DNA from: Photobacterium sp. DA100
GTDB taxonomy: Bacteria > Pseudomonadota > Gammaproteobacteria > Enterobacterales > Vibrionaceae
DNA length: 64,000 bases
Direction of reading: 5' to 3'
Assembly: GCF_029223585.1 (NCBI RefSeq)
Contig: NZ_CP119424.1
Location: 1,240,001-1,304,000, forward strand
In this document: positions 17,347 through 27,258 of the stretch, one piece after another
Position numbering within the stretch: the first letter of the stretch is position 1
Layout of the letters: each line of letters starts with the position of its first letter
Translations under genes and position numbers: made by a program
Notes under the pieces: model-generated
What the model was told of the DNA's origin: nothing
Databases searched by the model: none
What the model saw: the letters and a program-made list of their open reading frames with translations, nothing else

Positions 17347-17425
17347 AGCATTTTTCCTTCATTAAAAGAATGGTTAAGTACCTGTGCCATGATGAATACA
17401 GGTACTGGTTAGCTTTACAGTTGAA

Positions 17426-18634
17426 TTAGACGCTCTTCAGTACAATCGCTGTACCCATACCACCACCAACACACAACGTGGCTAAGCCATGTTCAGTGCC
17501 GCGGCGGCGCATTTCGTGAAGAAGGCTGACAATAATACGGTTACCTGAAGCACCTAGAGGGTGTCCCAATGCAATCGCACCACCATTAACATTGGAACGC
17601 TCGGCCAAGTCTTCTACTTGAGACCCTAGCTCGTCGGCCAATTCGTGTAATACACCCAGAGCCTGACCCGCAAAAGCTTCATTGAATTCGAACAAACCAA
17701 CATCAGCAATGTTTAGCTCTGCTTTATCAAGTGCTTTAATCACAGCAGGTACAGGACCGAGTCCCATAACCTCTGGGGCAATGCCTGCTTGAGCATAGCT
17801 TTCAATTTCAGCTAGCGGTGTTAGGCCATATTTTTCGACGGCGGCTTCTGAGGCAACAATAATCGCACTAGCACCGTCGTTGATGCCTGACGCATTACCC
17901 GCTGTTACAGAACCACCCTCTTTCTTGAATGCCGGGCGTAGTTTCGCCAAGCCTTCAATACTTGCGTCCGCTTTAGGATACTCATCGGTATCTACAACAC
18001 TGGTTTTTCTTCGGACTGTCACTTCGACAGGTGCAATTTCACCGGCGAACTTGCCTTGCTCAATCGCGGCAACCGCTTTTTGCTGGCTCGCCAGCGCAAA
18101 GTTATCCTGCTGCTCACGGTTCAATCCAACCTTGGCGACTACATTTTCAGCCGTTACCCCCATGTGGTATTGGTTGAAAACGTCAGTCAGACCATCAGTA
18201 ATAAGAAGATCATCAAGACTTAGAGAGCCCATTTTCTGGCCATCACGGATAGTCGCAGGTGCACAGAATGGGATCTGCGACATATTTTCTGCACCAGCGG
18301 CAACAACCAATTCAGCATCACCGGCTTTGATATGGGCAGCGGCATCCATTACCGCTTTCATACCCGAGCCACACACCATGTTAAGGCTATAGGCTGGTAC
18401 TTCCTGAGGAACACCGGCATAGATAGCGGCCTGGCGGCCAGGTCCCATACCTTGTCCAGCACCAACAACATTACCGAGGATAACTTCATCCAGGTTCGCT
18501 GGATCAACATTTGCTTCTGCCAACGCTGCTTTAATTGCAACCGCTGCAAGTTGAGAAGCAGGAACTGATTTCAGCGCACCATTGAAACTACCGATAGGCG
18601 TACGTTTAGCCGCAACGATATAAACTTTTGACAT
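17426..18634 (-). CDS. phaA: Acetyl-CoA acetyltransferase of the PHB pathway
   Basis: A 402-residue biosynthetic thiolase that condenses two acetyl-CoA to acetoacetyl-CoA. Active-site Cys88 lies in NMVCGSGMK, the His in [14 protein letters not shown] and the second Cys in [13 protein letters not shown] at 18634 gives the family N-terminus [15 protein letters not shown]; upstream in-frame codons would add 20 unrelated residues. It follows phaB by 37 bases and precedes phaP. A close paralog lies at 10477-11694 beside CoA-transferase genes, so this copy is probably the biosynthetic one. Confidence 0.92.
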   Translation of the reverse strand: MSKVYIVAAKRTPIGSFNGALKSVPASQLAAVAIKAALAEANVDPANLDEVILGNVVGAGQGMGPGRQAAIYAGVPQEVPAYSLNMVCGSGMKAVMDAAAHIKAGDAELVVAAGAENMSQIPFCAPATIRDGQKMGSLSLDDLLITDGLTDVFNQYHMGVTAENVVAKVGLNREQQDNFALASQQKAVAAIEQGKFAGEIAPVEVTVRRKTSVVDTDEYPKADASIEGLAKLRPAFKKEGGSVTAGNASGINDGASAIIVASEAAVEKYGLTPLAEIESYAQAGIAPEVMGLGPVPAVIKALDKAELNIADVGLFEFNEAFAGQALGVLHELADELGSQVEDLAERSNVNGGAIALGHPLGASGNRIIVSLLHEMRRRGTEHGLATLCVGGGMGTAIVLKSV

Positions 18635-18671
18635 GATTTTTGCGTCCTTACAATCTTCAGAAACTAACCCA

Positions 18672-19412
18672 TTAGTGCATGTACAAGCCGCCATTCACAG
18701 ACAGTGTTTCGCCTGTGATATAAGCTGCCGCATCGCTTGCCAAGAAAGTAACCGCTGCAGCAACTTCAGCAGGTGTTGCTAAGCGCTTCATTGGGATCTC
18801 AGCTTTAATGCTGTCGAGCACTTCTGGCTTGATGGCTTCTACCATTGGCGTACCAGTGTAACCTGGGGCAATCGCGTTAACAGTGACGCCTGAACGCGCA
18901 CCTTCGGCAGCGAGGGCTTTGGTAAAGCCGATCATTCCTGCCTTTGCAGCAGAATAGTTTGCCTGGCCGAACTGACCTTTAAGACCGTTAACTGAAGAAA
19001 TATTGATAACACGTGAGTTACCGTGCTCGCACATTGAGGCAAACAGCGGCTGAGTAACGTTAAACAAACTGTTTAGGTTTGTCGTAATTACGTCGCCCCA
19101 CTGCTCTTTGCTCATCCGCTTGAACGTAGTATCGCGTGTAATACCGGCGTTATTAACAAGAACATCAATGTTACCTTCCTCTTGCAGCAATGTTGCAAGC
19201 GCCTCTGAGCAATAATCTGCATCTGTAACATCTAGCGGGAACAAACGAACCTGCTCTTCTGAATAATTATTCTCTTTGAACCATTCTTTAGCCTTGGCTT
19301 CACCGCTTGGGAAATATGTGGCAATCACACGAAAACCCGCATCAACTAATCCTTTAGTGATCGCTGAACCAATACCACCTTTCGCACCTGTTACTAATGC
19401 TTTCTTACTCAT
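18672..19412 (-). CDS. phaB: Acetoacetyl-CoA reductase
   Basis: A 246-residue short-chain dehydrogenase that reduces acetoacetyl-CoA to (R)-3-hydroxybutyryl-CoA, usually with NADPH. The cofactor motif is [10 protein letters not shown] (residues 8-17), the NAG motif is [10 protein letters not shown], and the catalytic Ser-Tyr-Lys set lies in [23 protein letters not shown] at 19412 follows GGAG by 9 bases; a longer frame would add 13 residues. First gene of the pha operon; its promoter should lie in the 567-base gap upstream. Confidence 0.93.
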   Translation of the reverse strand: MSKKALVTGAKGGIGSAITKGLVDAGFRVIATYFPSGEAKAKEWFKENNYSEEQVRLFPLDVTDADYCSEALATLLQEEGNIDVLVNNAGITRDTTFKRMSKEQWGDVITTNLNSLFNVTQPLFASMCEHGNSRVINISSVNGLKGQFGQANYSAAKAGMIGFTKALAAEGARSGVTVNAIAPGYTGTPMVEAIKPEVLDSIKAEIPMKRLATPAEVAAAVTFLASDAAAYITGETLSVNGGLYMH

Positions 19413-19979
19413 TACAGAAGACTCCATTCCATCTTTATGATGATTTACCATCCTTTATTCAAGCACTTAATAGCAACCATTCAAAAGGACCACTAACCAA
19501 CGCAGGCTGTTTTTCAGCCTTATTTTTTAATCTTGTTGCATCCTAGCGAGTGAAAAAGACACTGAGGTGACTTTTACATTGCACGAATATTATAAGAACA
19601 TAGTCACATAACAATATCAACACGGAGTATCAATGGTCGTACCAATATTCCTGCATAGAATCACGTTAAACCGCAAAACAAGGCGAAACCTTTAAATGTG
19701 TCAATAATGTTATTTTAAGCCAGCACGATAGGTGCCATGTTTTATATATGCAAAAACAATGGAATAGAATGTGGTGGCAATTATATTTTGCGTTTTTATT
19801 GTGCAATTTTGCACTGCAAAAGTGCATCAATAGTCACTAAAAAAACACCAATGAACCGAGCAGAAAAATATGAGAAAAGGCCAATTAATCACCAACTGAA
19901 CCTTGGCACTGAACTTAAGCCAGCTCTATCAGTCTTATTTTTCATATTTGACTGTTTCATTTAAGGAAAATAACTCCCC
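19413..19979. other. 567-base intergenic region between divergent phaB and moxR
   Basis: AT-rich and without a convincing gene. It must hold the minus-strand phaB promoter and the plus-strand promoter of the MoxR/Bat operon. A 75-codon open frame near 19737 lacks a ribosome site and family features. I could not assign promoter hexamers with confidence. Confidence 0.5.
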
Positions 19980-20936
19980 ATGTTGACAACGACTTTTCAA
20001 CGCCTTCAATCACACCTGAATAACCAGGTCATAGGTCAACCAAATCTTGTTAAACAGTTAATGATTGCATTATTGGCCGATGGCCATATCTTGGTTGAGG
20101 GGCCTCCTGGACTCGCTAAGACACGCGCGGTAAAAGTACTGTCTGACAGTATCGAAGGAAATTTTCATCGTATTCAATTTACCCCTGATCTTCTGCCAGC
20201 AGATTTAACGGGAACCGATATTTTCCGCCCCGAGACCGGCGATTTCACCTTTCAGCCAGGCCCCATATTCAATGCTTTGTTGCTAGCTGATGAAATCAAC
20301 CGAGCACCAGCCAAGGTGCAGGCTGCAATGCTGGAAGCTATGGCAGAGAAGCAGATCACAGCCGGACGTAAGACTTACCATCTCCCGGAGCTCTTTTTGG
20401 TCATGGCAACCCAGAACCCAATAGAGCAAGAAGGTACCTACCCACTTCCCGAGGCACAGCTGGACCGCTTTTTACTGCAGCTTAATGTTGAATACCCAGA
20501 TGAAAGCAGTGAGTTGGAGATCCTGAGGCTCAACCGGGGGGAGGCTTTGGGGATCACTGCGGATGAACCGGTAAAAATCACCCAGAAAGAAATTTTTTCT
20601 GCCCGTAGAGAAGTGCTCAATATCCATATGGCAGAGGAAGTAGAGCAATACATTATCCGCTTGATCATGGCGACCAGACACCCTCATCGCTACAGTGAGC
20701 AGCTTGCCAACTGGTTACAAATGGGGGTCAGCCCACGAGCAACACTTGCTCTTGACCGCTGTGCCCGGGCTCATGCATGGATAAGCGGAAGGGATTTTGT
20801 TACCCCCGAAGATGTCCAGCTGATGGCTTACCCAGTTCTGCGTCACCGCTTGCTACTTAGCTATGAGGCACAGGCTGAAGCCATATCTCCTGATACCATC
20901 ATCGAACAGCTGATTTCACAGGTTGCCTGCGCATGA
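19980..20936 (+). CDS. MoxR-family AAA+ ATPase
   Basis: A 318-residue MoxR ATPase. Walker A is GPPGLAKT (41-48), Walker B LLADEIN (100-106), sensor 1 lies in MATQNPIEQEGTYPLPEAQLDRF, and a sensor 2 arginine is expected in GVSPRATLAL. MoxR proteins act as chaperone-like ATPases with von Willebrand factor A proteins, here encoded by the following genes. First gene of a six-gene operon (moxR, DUF58, DUF4381, batA-like, batB/C-like, batD-like) with 4-8 base overlaps between most neighbours. These operons are linked to stress tolerance and envelope maturation; the client is unknown. Confidence 0.9.
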   Translation: MLTTTFQRLQSHLNNQVIGQPNLVKQLMIALLADGHILVEGPPGLAKTRAVKVLSDSIEGNFHRIQFTPDLLPADLTGTDIFRPETGDFTFQPGPIFNALLLADEINRAPAKVQAAMLEAMAEKQITAGRKTYHLPELFLVMATQNPIEQEGTYPLPEAQLDRFLLQLNVEYPDESSELEILRLNRGEALGITADEPVKITQKEIFSARREVLNIHMAEEVEQYIIRLIMATRHPHRYSEQLANWLQMGVSPRATLALDRCARAHAWISGRDFVTPEDVQLMAYPVLRHRLLLSYEAQAEAISPDTIIEQLISQVACA

Positions 20937-21901
20937 CTTCACAGGACTTAACTCCAACACTCCCTACCCATAGTGATGGTGTTAACCTTTGCCTGGCTGA
21001 GCTTCTGCAATACAAAAACCAGTCAGTTCGATGGCTACCACCAGCCCAAAGTGTTTGGTCACAACTTAATGGCCAGCACCAAAGCCGTCATAAAGGACGC
21101 GGCATGAACTTTGCCGAAGTACGCCCTTATCAGGCAGGAGATGATATTCGCGCCATTGATTGGCGTGTCACCGCACGTAATGGAAAAACCCATACCAAGC
21201 TGTTTACCGAAGAGCGTGAACAGCCTGTCATGCTGCTGGTAGATGTCAGCTCCAGCATGAAGTTCGGTACGCAGTTATTGCTAAAATCCGTCCAAGCAGC
21301 CCACTTTTCCAGCTTGCTAAGTTGGCTTGCAGTCAGTGAGCAAGACCGAATCGGAGCCATTGTGTTTAACGGCAACCGTCTGTACGAATGCAAACCGACT
21401 GCTCGCCAACAAGGACCGCTGACGGTAATCAATGCCATAATAGATGCCCACCAAGAAGGTGGCGATGAAGACTTTGATCACAAACGCGTGAGCTTTTCCG
21501 ATGCCCTCAAACATCTCCACCACCTTTGCCCAAAAGGCAGTGAGATTGTGGTGCTAAGCGATTTTTATCAGCTACAAGAAACAGACAAACGGCGGCTTAG
21601 CCAGCTTCGGCAGCATAACCGGCTACAATTCGTACAACTCTTTGACCCACTTGAATTCGGCCATACCTCTTTCAACGGCATAGAGTTCGTGACTGATGAC
21701 CAGCAGGCGACATGGCTCGACTTTTCCGCCCAAAGTACTCGTGACAGTCTCAGCCAACAATTCCAGCAACATCAACAGTTCATTCAGGAATTGTGCAAGA
21801 GCCTGGCTATTCCGTTACACCTCCTGTCTGCTGCAAAATCTTTGATGGAGCAACTCGGCCAGCCAGGAGCCAAAGTACATAGTGGAGGCTCGCATGGCTG
21901 A
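20933..21901 (+). CDS. DUF58 protein with a VWA-like fold
   Basis: A 322-residue cytoplasmic protein of the DUF58 family that usually follows moxR. The signature RGMNFAEVRPYQAGDDIRAIDW (about 46-67) is the DUF58 hallmark, and LLVDVSSSMKFG is a MIDAS-type DxSxS metal site. Its ATG overlaps the moxR stop by 4 bases, which implies coupled translation. It probably recruits MoxR to the membrane-bound Bat proteins; that role is inferred from operon conservation. Confidence 0.85.
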   Translation: MTSQDLTPTLPTHSDGVNLCLAELLQYKNQSVRWLPPAQSVWSQLNGQHQSRHKGRGMNFAEVRPYQAGDDIRAIDWRVTARNGKTHTKLFTEEREQPVMLLVDVSSSMKFGTQLLLKSVQAAHFSSLLSWLAVSEQDRIGAIVFNGNRLYECKPTARQQGPLTVINAIIDAHQEGGDEDFDHKRVSFSDALKHLHHLCPKGSEIVVLSDFYQLQETDKRRLSQLRQHNRLQFVQLFDPLEFGHTSFNGIEFVTDDQQATWLDFSAQSTRDSLSQQFQQHQQFIQELCKSLAIPLHLLSAAKSLMEQLGQPGAKVHSGGSHG

Positions 21902-22400
21902 TACCTCAACCTTATCCACGCTTCCTCTGGCTGATATCCACCTTCCTGATGTACCGGGAATGTGGCCATTGGCATGGGGTTGGTGGGTGATACTGACGCT
22001 TGCACTAATTGGCATTGCCTATCTGGCAAGGGTAGTTATCAAGCACCAACGTAAAAATTTAGCTAGGCGCGAGGCTTTACAACGTTTGGCGGAACTGAAA
22101 TCACCTGATGATTTCAATCAACTCAACTTACTGCTGCGCCAAGTGGCAATGTCTTACCATTGCCGCGAACACGTTGCAGGTCTAACAGGCCAGTCGTGGT
22201 TGTTATTTCTCGACCAGCACCTAGAAGAAAAAGACCGAGGGTTCGTCCGTTTGTCTGAGACTTGGCAACGCGGATTGTTTTCCCCGGCTCCATTAGACAA
22301 AGATCAGTTTACTATGTGTTACCAACAAGCCAAAAAGTGGATCCGTAAAGCCAACTTTCTGAGCAAGCCGGATATTTACGGGGAGTCAGGTAATGTTTGA
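21894..22400 (+). CDS. DUF4381 membrane protein of the Bat operon
   Basis: A 168-residue protein with one N-terminal membrane segment (WGWWVILTLALIGIAYLARVVI, about 28-49) and a cytoplasmic helical tail with LLRQVAMSYHCREHVAGLTGQSWLLFLDQ. This is the DUF4381 layout found between DUF58 and BatA genes. ATG at 21894 follows GGAGG by 5 bases and overlaps the DUF58 stop by 8 bases; a GTG 12 bases earlier is less likely. Function unknown, presumably a membrane anchor or adaptor. Confidence 0.8.
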   Translation: MADTSTLSTLPLADIHLPDVPGMWPLAWGWWVILTLALIGIAYLARVVIKHQRKNLARREALQRLAELKSPDDFNQLNLLLRQVAMSYHCREHVAGLTGQSWLLFLDQHLEEKDRGFVRLSETWQRGLFSPAPLDKDQFTMCYQQAKKWIRKANFLSKPDIYGESGNV

Positions 22401-23358
22401 GTTTACATGGCTTTGGGCTTTTGCGCTGCTTCCTTTGCCTGCTGCCATATATTTTGCCAGTAAGCCCAAGGCGCAACCCTCAGCGATTCGACTACCCAAG
22501 CTACCCGACGGCCTCGGTCAAAAGCCGAAAGTGAACCGCTGGCTGATAATATTGATGACAACAGCCTGGGTTTGCCTGGTCGCCGCTCTTTCACGGCCAG
22601 TTTGGTATGGCGATCCGGTCGAGATCACCCCGGATCACCGGGATATGATGCTGGCCGTTGATTTATCTGGCTCGATGTCAATCAAAGACATGATCACAGC
22701 AGATGGCGATGCCATCGATCGGTTAACCGCTGTCAAAAATGTACTCCATCAATTTATCGGTAAACGAAATGGCGATCGGCTAGGTCTTGTCTTGTTTGCC
22801 AACCATGCCTACTTGCAGACACCGCTTACCTTTGACCGTAACACGGTTCAGCAACAGCTTGACCGGACGGTACTGGGACTCATTGGCCAGAGTACAGCGA
22901 TCGGCGAGGGCTTGGGGATCGCAACTAAAACATTCATTGACAGCGAGGCCCCTCAGCGCGTGATCATTTTGCTCAGTGATGGAGCCAATACTGCGGGGGT
23001 GATTGAGCCCTTGGAAGCAGCCGAGCTCGCTGCCCGAAGTGACGTCACTATCTACACGGTCGGCGTAGGGGCTGAAGAGATGGAGCAACGCACCTTCTTT
23101 TCAACCCGTACCATAAACCCGTCCCACGACCTTGATGAAAGGATGCTAACCCAAATTGCGGAGATGACAGGAGGACAATACTTCCGGGCACGCAACCCGC
23201 AGGAGTTAGCACAAATTTACCAGATGATTGATCAGTTAGAACCTATCAACACCGCCCAGCAAACATGGCGGCCTCGTCAGGAGCTATTCCGTTTTCCGTT
23301 GGCATTGTCTCTCTTGCTGTCAGTCATCATTGTTGTTATGAGAAAGCGCAATGGTTAG
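22393..23358 (+). CDS. batA: VWA-domain membrane protein, BatA-like
   Basis: A 321-residue protein with membrane segments near both ends and a periplasmic or cytoplasmic VWA domain (about 85-290). The MIDAS motif is AVDLSGSMS, with later LLSDGANTAG supplying the distal Asp. It overlaps DUF4381 by 8 bases and the next VWA gene by 8 bases. In Bacteroides and other bacteria Bat proteins form membrane complexes linked to aerotolerance; whether that holds here is not known. Confidence 0.85.
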   Translation: MFEFTWLWAFALLPLPAAIYFASKPKAQPSAIRLPKLPDGLGQKPKVNRWLIILMTTAWVCLVAALSRPVWYGDPVEITPDHRDMMLAVDLSGSMSIKDMITADGDAIDRLTAVKNVLHQFIGKRNGDRLGLVLFANHAYLQTPLTFDRNTVQQQLDRTVLGLIGQSTAIGEGLGIATKTFIDSEAPQRVIILLSDGANTAGVIEPLEAAELAARSDVTIYTVGVGAEEMEQRTFFSTRTINPSHDLDERMLTQIAEMTGGQYFRARNPQELAQIYQMIDQLEPINTAQQTWRPRQELFRFPLALSLLLSVIIVVMRKRNG

Positions 23359-25291
23359 TTTCATATTCCTATATCCATACTGGTTGATCGCACTTCTCCC
23401 TCTGGGGCTGCTCTTACCCTGGTTAGCCAATAAAAGTCGCAAGCAGGGGCTAATTGCACCACATTTGGCCGAAAAGCTCGGTATTTCACACAAGAACCAG
23501 GCCCGTTCAATCCTACCAGCCCTAGGCATCCTGTGGACTTTGGCCATACTGGCGCTTGCAGGGCCAAGTTGGCAGAAGTCACCGCTTCCTGCCTTTAGCC
23601 TCTCTGGCGCCAGGGTCCTGGTAATGGACATGTCTCGCTCTATGTATGCTGACGATATAACGCCGAACCGTCTCAGCCAGGCCAGATTCAAAGCCCTGGA
23701 TCTCTTGCCCGGCTGGAAAGAAGGTAGTACCGGTTTGGTCGCCTATGCCGCAGATGGCTACATCGTCAGCCCCCTGACAAAAGACAGTTCGACCCTGTCT
23801 AATCTCATTCCCCACCTATCCCCCGATATAATGCCAATTCAAGGCAGCAATGCGGCGGCAGGTATTCAGGAAGCGATAAACTTGCTAAAACAAGCAGGGC
23901 ACCAACAGGGCGACATCATCTTGCTCACTGACGGCCTAAGCAAAAAAGAAAGCCGCGATAGCAAACGTCTTGTCGAAAATAGTCAGTATCGGCTTTCAAT
24001 TTTAGGTGTCGGTACGACGCAAGGCGCACCTATTAGATTGCCGGATGGCACATTGCTGACTAACAGCAATGGCAAAACGGTTATCGATAAACTTGACATA
24101 GGCCCACTACGTGAATTGGCACAACTGACAGGTGGTGTTTTTCAATTATCTCAACCTACCAATTTGGATATTGACACGCTGACAAAAGCAACTGAAAAAC
24201 CAATTAGCACAACCAGTCCCGATGCGCGTCAAGAGCTGGATGAAAGGATCAATAATGGTTTCTGGTTGTTGCTCCCTATCACGCTGTTAGCCTTGTTCGG
24301 TTTCCGCCGTGGCGTCATCTTCGCAGCGGTGTTAATGCTCACTCCCGTAGATCATGCGTTTGCTGCAGTTTGGTCCTCACCCTTTACCAACAGTGACAGC
24401 CTAGGCTACGAGCTGTTCGAACAGGAAGACTATGCGGGCGCTGCCGAGCAATTTTCCTCTCCGTCATGGCGAGGTGCTGCACAGTACCGGGCTGGAGATT
24501 ATGAAAGTGCAATTGAAACTCTCTCTTCGCTTAAGGACGAACAATCCCAATACAACCTTGCCAATGCCTACGCCCAAACCGGCAATTTGGACCAGGCCGA
24601 ATCACTGTATGAATCGATTCTAAAAAACAACCCTGATCACCACGATGCCCAGAAAAACCTGTCTCTGGTCCAGGCATTAAAAGAACAGCAAGAGAACCAA
24701 CAGCAGCAGAACCAGCAACAGGAAGATCAACAATCACAGCAAGGCCAGCCTCAACAGGATGGGCAGAGTCAATCTCAGGAAAATGAACCAAGCCAGCAAC
24801 AAAACCAACAACAGGGGCAACAAGGTGCTGAGTCTGAATCTGAATCTGAATCTGAGCAGAACCAAGCTCAAAACCAACCTGACGGCTCTCAGCAAAATGA
24901 TCAGCAATCTCAGGATAACCAAAATATCAAGAACCAGAACCAACCAGAGCAGTCGAATAACCAGCAAGGACAAGAGCAGTCTGAAGAAACTCAGAGCAAT
25001 AAGATGAATCAGCCGCCGCAAGCATCTAGCGAACAGCAGCAATCAGACCAGACGTCGCTTGCGCAACCACCCCAAGCGGACAATACCAATGAAAGTCAAA
25101 ATGAAAGTGATAGCGCCGATGCTGTGACTGGTTCACCAGGCCAAGAAACGCAAGACAGCATCACTGCCAGCGACCCGGTACTGAAGAAATTAGAACAAGT
25201 GCCTAACGATACCAGCGCCCTGATCCGGGCTCAGCTCATCTTGCAAGCTAGAGAAAAACAGGCCCCAGAAGTAACAGAGAATTCATGGTAA
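23351..25291 (+). CDS. batB: VWA-TPR fusion with a Gln/Asn-rich tail, BatB/BatC-like
   Basis: A 646-residue protein joining a BatB-like part to a BatC-like part. Membrane segments lie near residues 7-25 and 55-72, then a VWA domain with the MIDAS motif VMDMSRSMYADD, two more membrane segments near 305-340, then TPR repeats (about 360-440, with QYNLANAYAQTGNLDQAESLYESIL). From about residue 445 to 620 the chain is a low-complexity tail dominated by Gln, Asn, Ser and Glu, including a SESESESE run. The tail is presumably disordered and outside the membrane core. BatB/BatC fusions are common in gammaproteobacteria; the length of this tail is notable. Confidence 0.85.
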   Translation: MVSFIFLYPYWLIALLPLGLLLPWLANKSRKQGLIAPHLAEKLGISHKNQARSILPALGILWTLAILALAGPSWQKSPLPAFSLSGARVLVMDMSRSMYADDITPNRLSQARFKALDLLPGWKEGSTGLVAYAADGYIVSPLTKDSSTLSNLIPHLSPDIMPIQGSNAAAGIQEAINLLKQAGHQQGDIILLTDGLSKKESRDSKRLVENSQYRLSILGVGTTQGAPIRLPDGTLLTNSNGKTVIDKLDIGPLRELAQLTGGVFQLSQPTNLDIDTLTKATEKPISTTSPDARQELDERINNGFWLLLPITLLALFGFRRGVIFAAVLMLTPVDHAFAAVWSSPFTNSDSLGYELFEQEDYAGAAEQFSSPSWRGAAQYRAGDYESAIETLSSLKDEQSQYNLANAYAQTGNLDQAESLYESILKNNPDHHDAQKNLSLVQALKEQQENQQQQNQQQEDQQSQQGQPQQDGQSQSQENEPSQQQNQQQGQQGAESESESESEQNQAQNQPDGSQQNDQQSQDNQNIKNQNQPEQSNNQQGQEQSEETQSNKMNQPPQASSEQQQSDQTSLAQPPQADNTNESQNESDSADAVTGSPGQETQDSITASDPVLKKLEQVPNDTSALIRAQLILQAREKQAPEVTENSW

Positions 25292-25295
25292 GCAT

Positions 25296-26993
25296 ATGAT
25301 TTATCTAAATGTATTAAACTTTTATCAAGGCTCAACTCAACGTATTTTTTATTGGCTAAGGGGAATATTTCTTGGCTGGCTTATGGTGTTTTCACTCTCC
25401 TCACATGCTGCCCAAGCCATAGCGACCGTTTCCAAGAACATTGTCGGCGTTAATGAAGTCTTCCAGCTCACCATCCGTGTCGACGACAACGTCAATACCA
25501 ATACGCTTGATCTCAGTGTACTAGATGCCGATTTTAATTACGGAACCCCTTCCATAAGCAGCGGCACAAGCTTTGTCAATGGTGTCGTCACCCGACAAAC
25601 TGAATGGAAGATAGCCGTTGCAGCCAAAGAAGTCGGCGAGTTTACCATTCCAAGTTTTCGAATTGGTGCGAGTGAAACTGACCCAATTACCATGACGGTA
25701 CTGAAGTCTGCCAATAAATCAGCGACGAGCAGCCCTTCAAAGCCTGAAATTAACATTGAGGCCGAGAGCAATAAAGAGCAACTTTATGTAGGAGAAAGCA
25801 TCCGCTATACCGTAAGAATTCGTATTGGTGAACAGATGAGCCAGGCGGCACTTCAAGCGCCATCGGGCGAGGGCCTTAATGTTAAGCAGCTTGGCGAAGA
25901 CCGCCAGGTAGAGACCGTACTTAATGGCCGCCGCTATCTGATCATCACCCGAGATTATCAAATTACCGCCAACAAGGCCGGGGATATCCTGCTACGCGGT
26001 GCCAAATTTACCGGTAACCTTATCAAAGGCAACCGCGGGTTTGGCTCAACCCTTCAAATCCCTTTTGAGCAGCAGGCGGACGACTTAACTTTATCTGTAT
26101 TAGCAAAACCAGCTGACTATCAAGGCTTGTGGCTACCCACTGAAGCGCTTGAGTTAGAGCAACAATGGCAGCCTGATGTGAAAGAAATAAAAGTCGGTGA
26201 GCCCGTCAGCCGCACTATCACCTTACGCATCAAGAACGCCGAACAAAGCTCCCTACCCAACCTGAACCTGCAATATCCGGATTCCGTGCGTGTTTATGAT
26301 GAGAACCCTACTTACGGCAGTGATAATGACTTCACATTCATGACCATCAAGCAGGTGATCATTCCCCGCCAGGCCGGTGAAATCAAGCTGCCAGCATTAT
26401 CAATCAACTGGTGGAATACGGCAACTTCACGGCAAGAAACCAGTAATATCGATGGCCTGACACTTACTGTTCTGCCAGGAGATCCAAGTACACAGGCTTA
26501 CGTACCGCCTCAAGCATTGCAATTGGACAATGCAGAATCGGCACCGGGTAATGTCCAGACGGAAGTCATTCGTGACAGTGGATGGTGGCCTTGGTTGAGC
26601 CTATGTCTCGCCATACTGTGGGTGGCGACAGTGCTACTCTGGCTCACCGAAAAGAATAAGAACAAACAGCGTACGCAAAAAAGTGACCCAAAACATCATG
26701 AACCAGCATTTTCCCCTGTAGCTGGGATGATTAAGTCTCTGGAGCAAAATCAACCGGTTCAACTACAGAGCTATTTTCACCAGTGGTCGAGACAGAACCC
26801 GAACCACCCACACTTTGAAGAGCTAGACGCTGCAATACAAAACATCATGAAGAGCCATTACAGCAAAAACAAGCACCAAGTTGACGACAAAGACAAGAAT
26901 AAGGCACTGGAAATTATGCAAATACTGAATGAAAACACCATAAATATTGCAAATAATAAGTCAAGTGCACTTGAACCCATAACCCCTCAATAG
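25296..26993 (+). CDS. batD: BatD-like (oxygen tolerance) protein
   Basis: A 565-residue protein with an N-terminal signal (IFLGWLMVFSLSSHAAQA), a long beta-rich periplasmic region with repeated Ig-like segments such as YVGESIRYTVRIRIGEQ, and one C-terminal membrane segment (WWPWLSLCLAILWVATVLLWL, about 428-448) with a short cytoplasmic tail. This is the BatD layout. It starts 4 bases after the VWA-TPR gene and ends the operon just before a strong terminator. Probably anchors the Bat complex in the periplasm. Confidence 0.85.
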   Translation: MIYLNVLNFYQGSTQRIFYWLRGIFLGWLMVFSLSSHAAQAIATVSKNIVGVNEVFQLTIRVDDNVNTNTLDLSVLDADFNYGTPSISSGTSFVNGVVTRQTEWKIAVAAKEVGEFTIPSFRIGASETDPITMTVLKSANKSATSSPSKPEINIEAESNKEQLYVGESIRYTVRIRIGEQMSQAALQAPSGEGLNVKQLGEDRQVETVLNGRRYLIITRDYQITANKAGDILLRGAKFTGNLIKGNRGFGSTLQIPFEQQADDLTLSVLAKPADYQGLWLPTEALELEQQWQPDVKEIKVGEPVSRTITLRIKNAEQSSLPNLNLQYPDSVRVYDENPTYGSDNDFTFMTIKQVIIPRQAGEIKLPALSINWWNTATSRQETSNIDGLTLTVLPGDPSTQAYVPPQALQLDNAESAPGNVQTEVIRDSGWWPWLSLCLAILWVATVLLWLTEKNKNKQRTQKSDPKHHEPAFSPVAGMIKSLEQNQPVQLQSYFHQWSRQNPNHPHFEELDAAIQNIMKSHYSKNKHQVDDKDKNKALEIMQILNENTINIANNKSSALEPITPQ

Positions 26994-27011
26994 CAGCAAG
27001 TTATTGCCCAT

Positions 27012-27037
27012 AAAGCCCACTACATAGTGGGCTTTTT
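27012..27037. terminator. Intrinsic terminator of the Bat operon
   Basis: Stem AAAGCCCACTA/TAGTGGGCTTT, then TT, 18 bases after the batD-like stop codon. Confidence 0.85.
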
Positions 27038-27258
27038 AACATCCCCTATCGCTTAAGCCCAACCATTCTTAACAACGGCCATTTAGCAGGCCAATAGAAT
27101 TAACGCCTTCACAATAAGCAGAAAAGCATTGTTAAATATTGGTGAACCAAAAGTTTCTTTAATAGACTATGGAAATGTGCCAAAATTCCTGTTACAAAAT
27201 GTGTCGCAGGCAAAATTTAATGCTTAGCGTCAAAACTATAAAATATGCAGGATGTATT

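Noticed and set aside
19767..19783. Sigma-54-like sequence TGGCA...TTTGC
   Set aside because: The spacing between GG and GC is 12 rather than the required 10 bases.
19737..19964. 75-codon plus-strand frame upstream of moxR
   Set aside because: AT-rich promoter-like DNA, no ribosome site, product without features.
24830..24858. Short tandem repeat of TCTGAA units considered as a mobile or CRISPR-type repeat
   Set aside because: It is simply the coding repeat for the SESESE run; no spacers or flanking elements exist.
24734..25042. Antisense Leu/Arg-rich frame opposite the Gln-rich tail
   Set aside because: It arises from reading CAG/CAA codons on the other strand.
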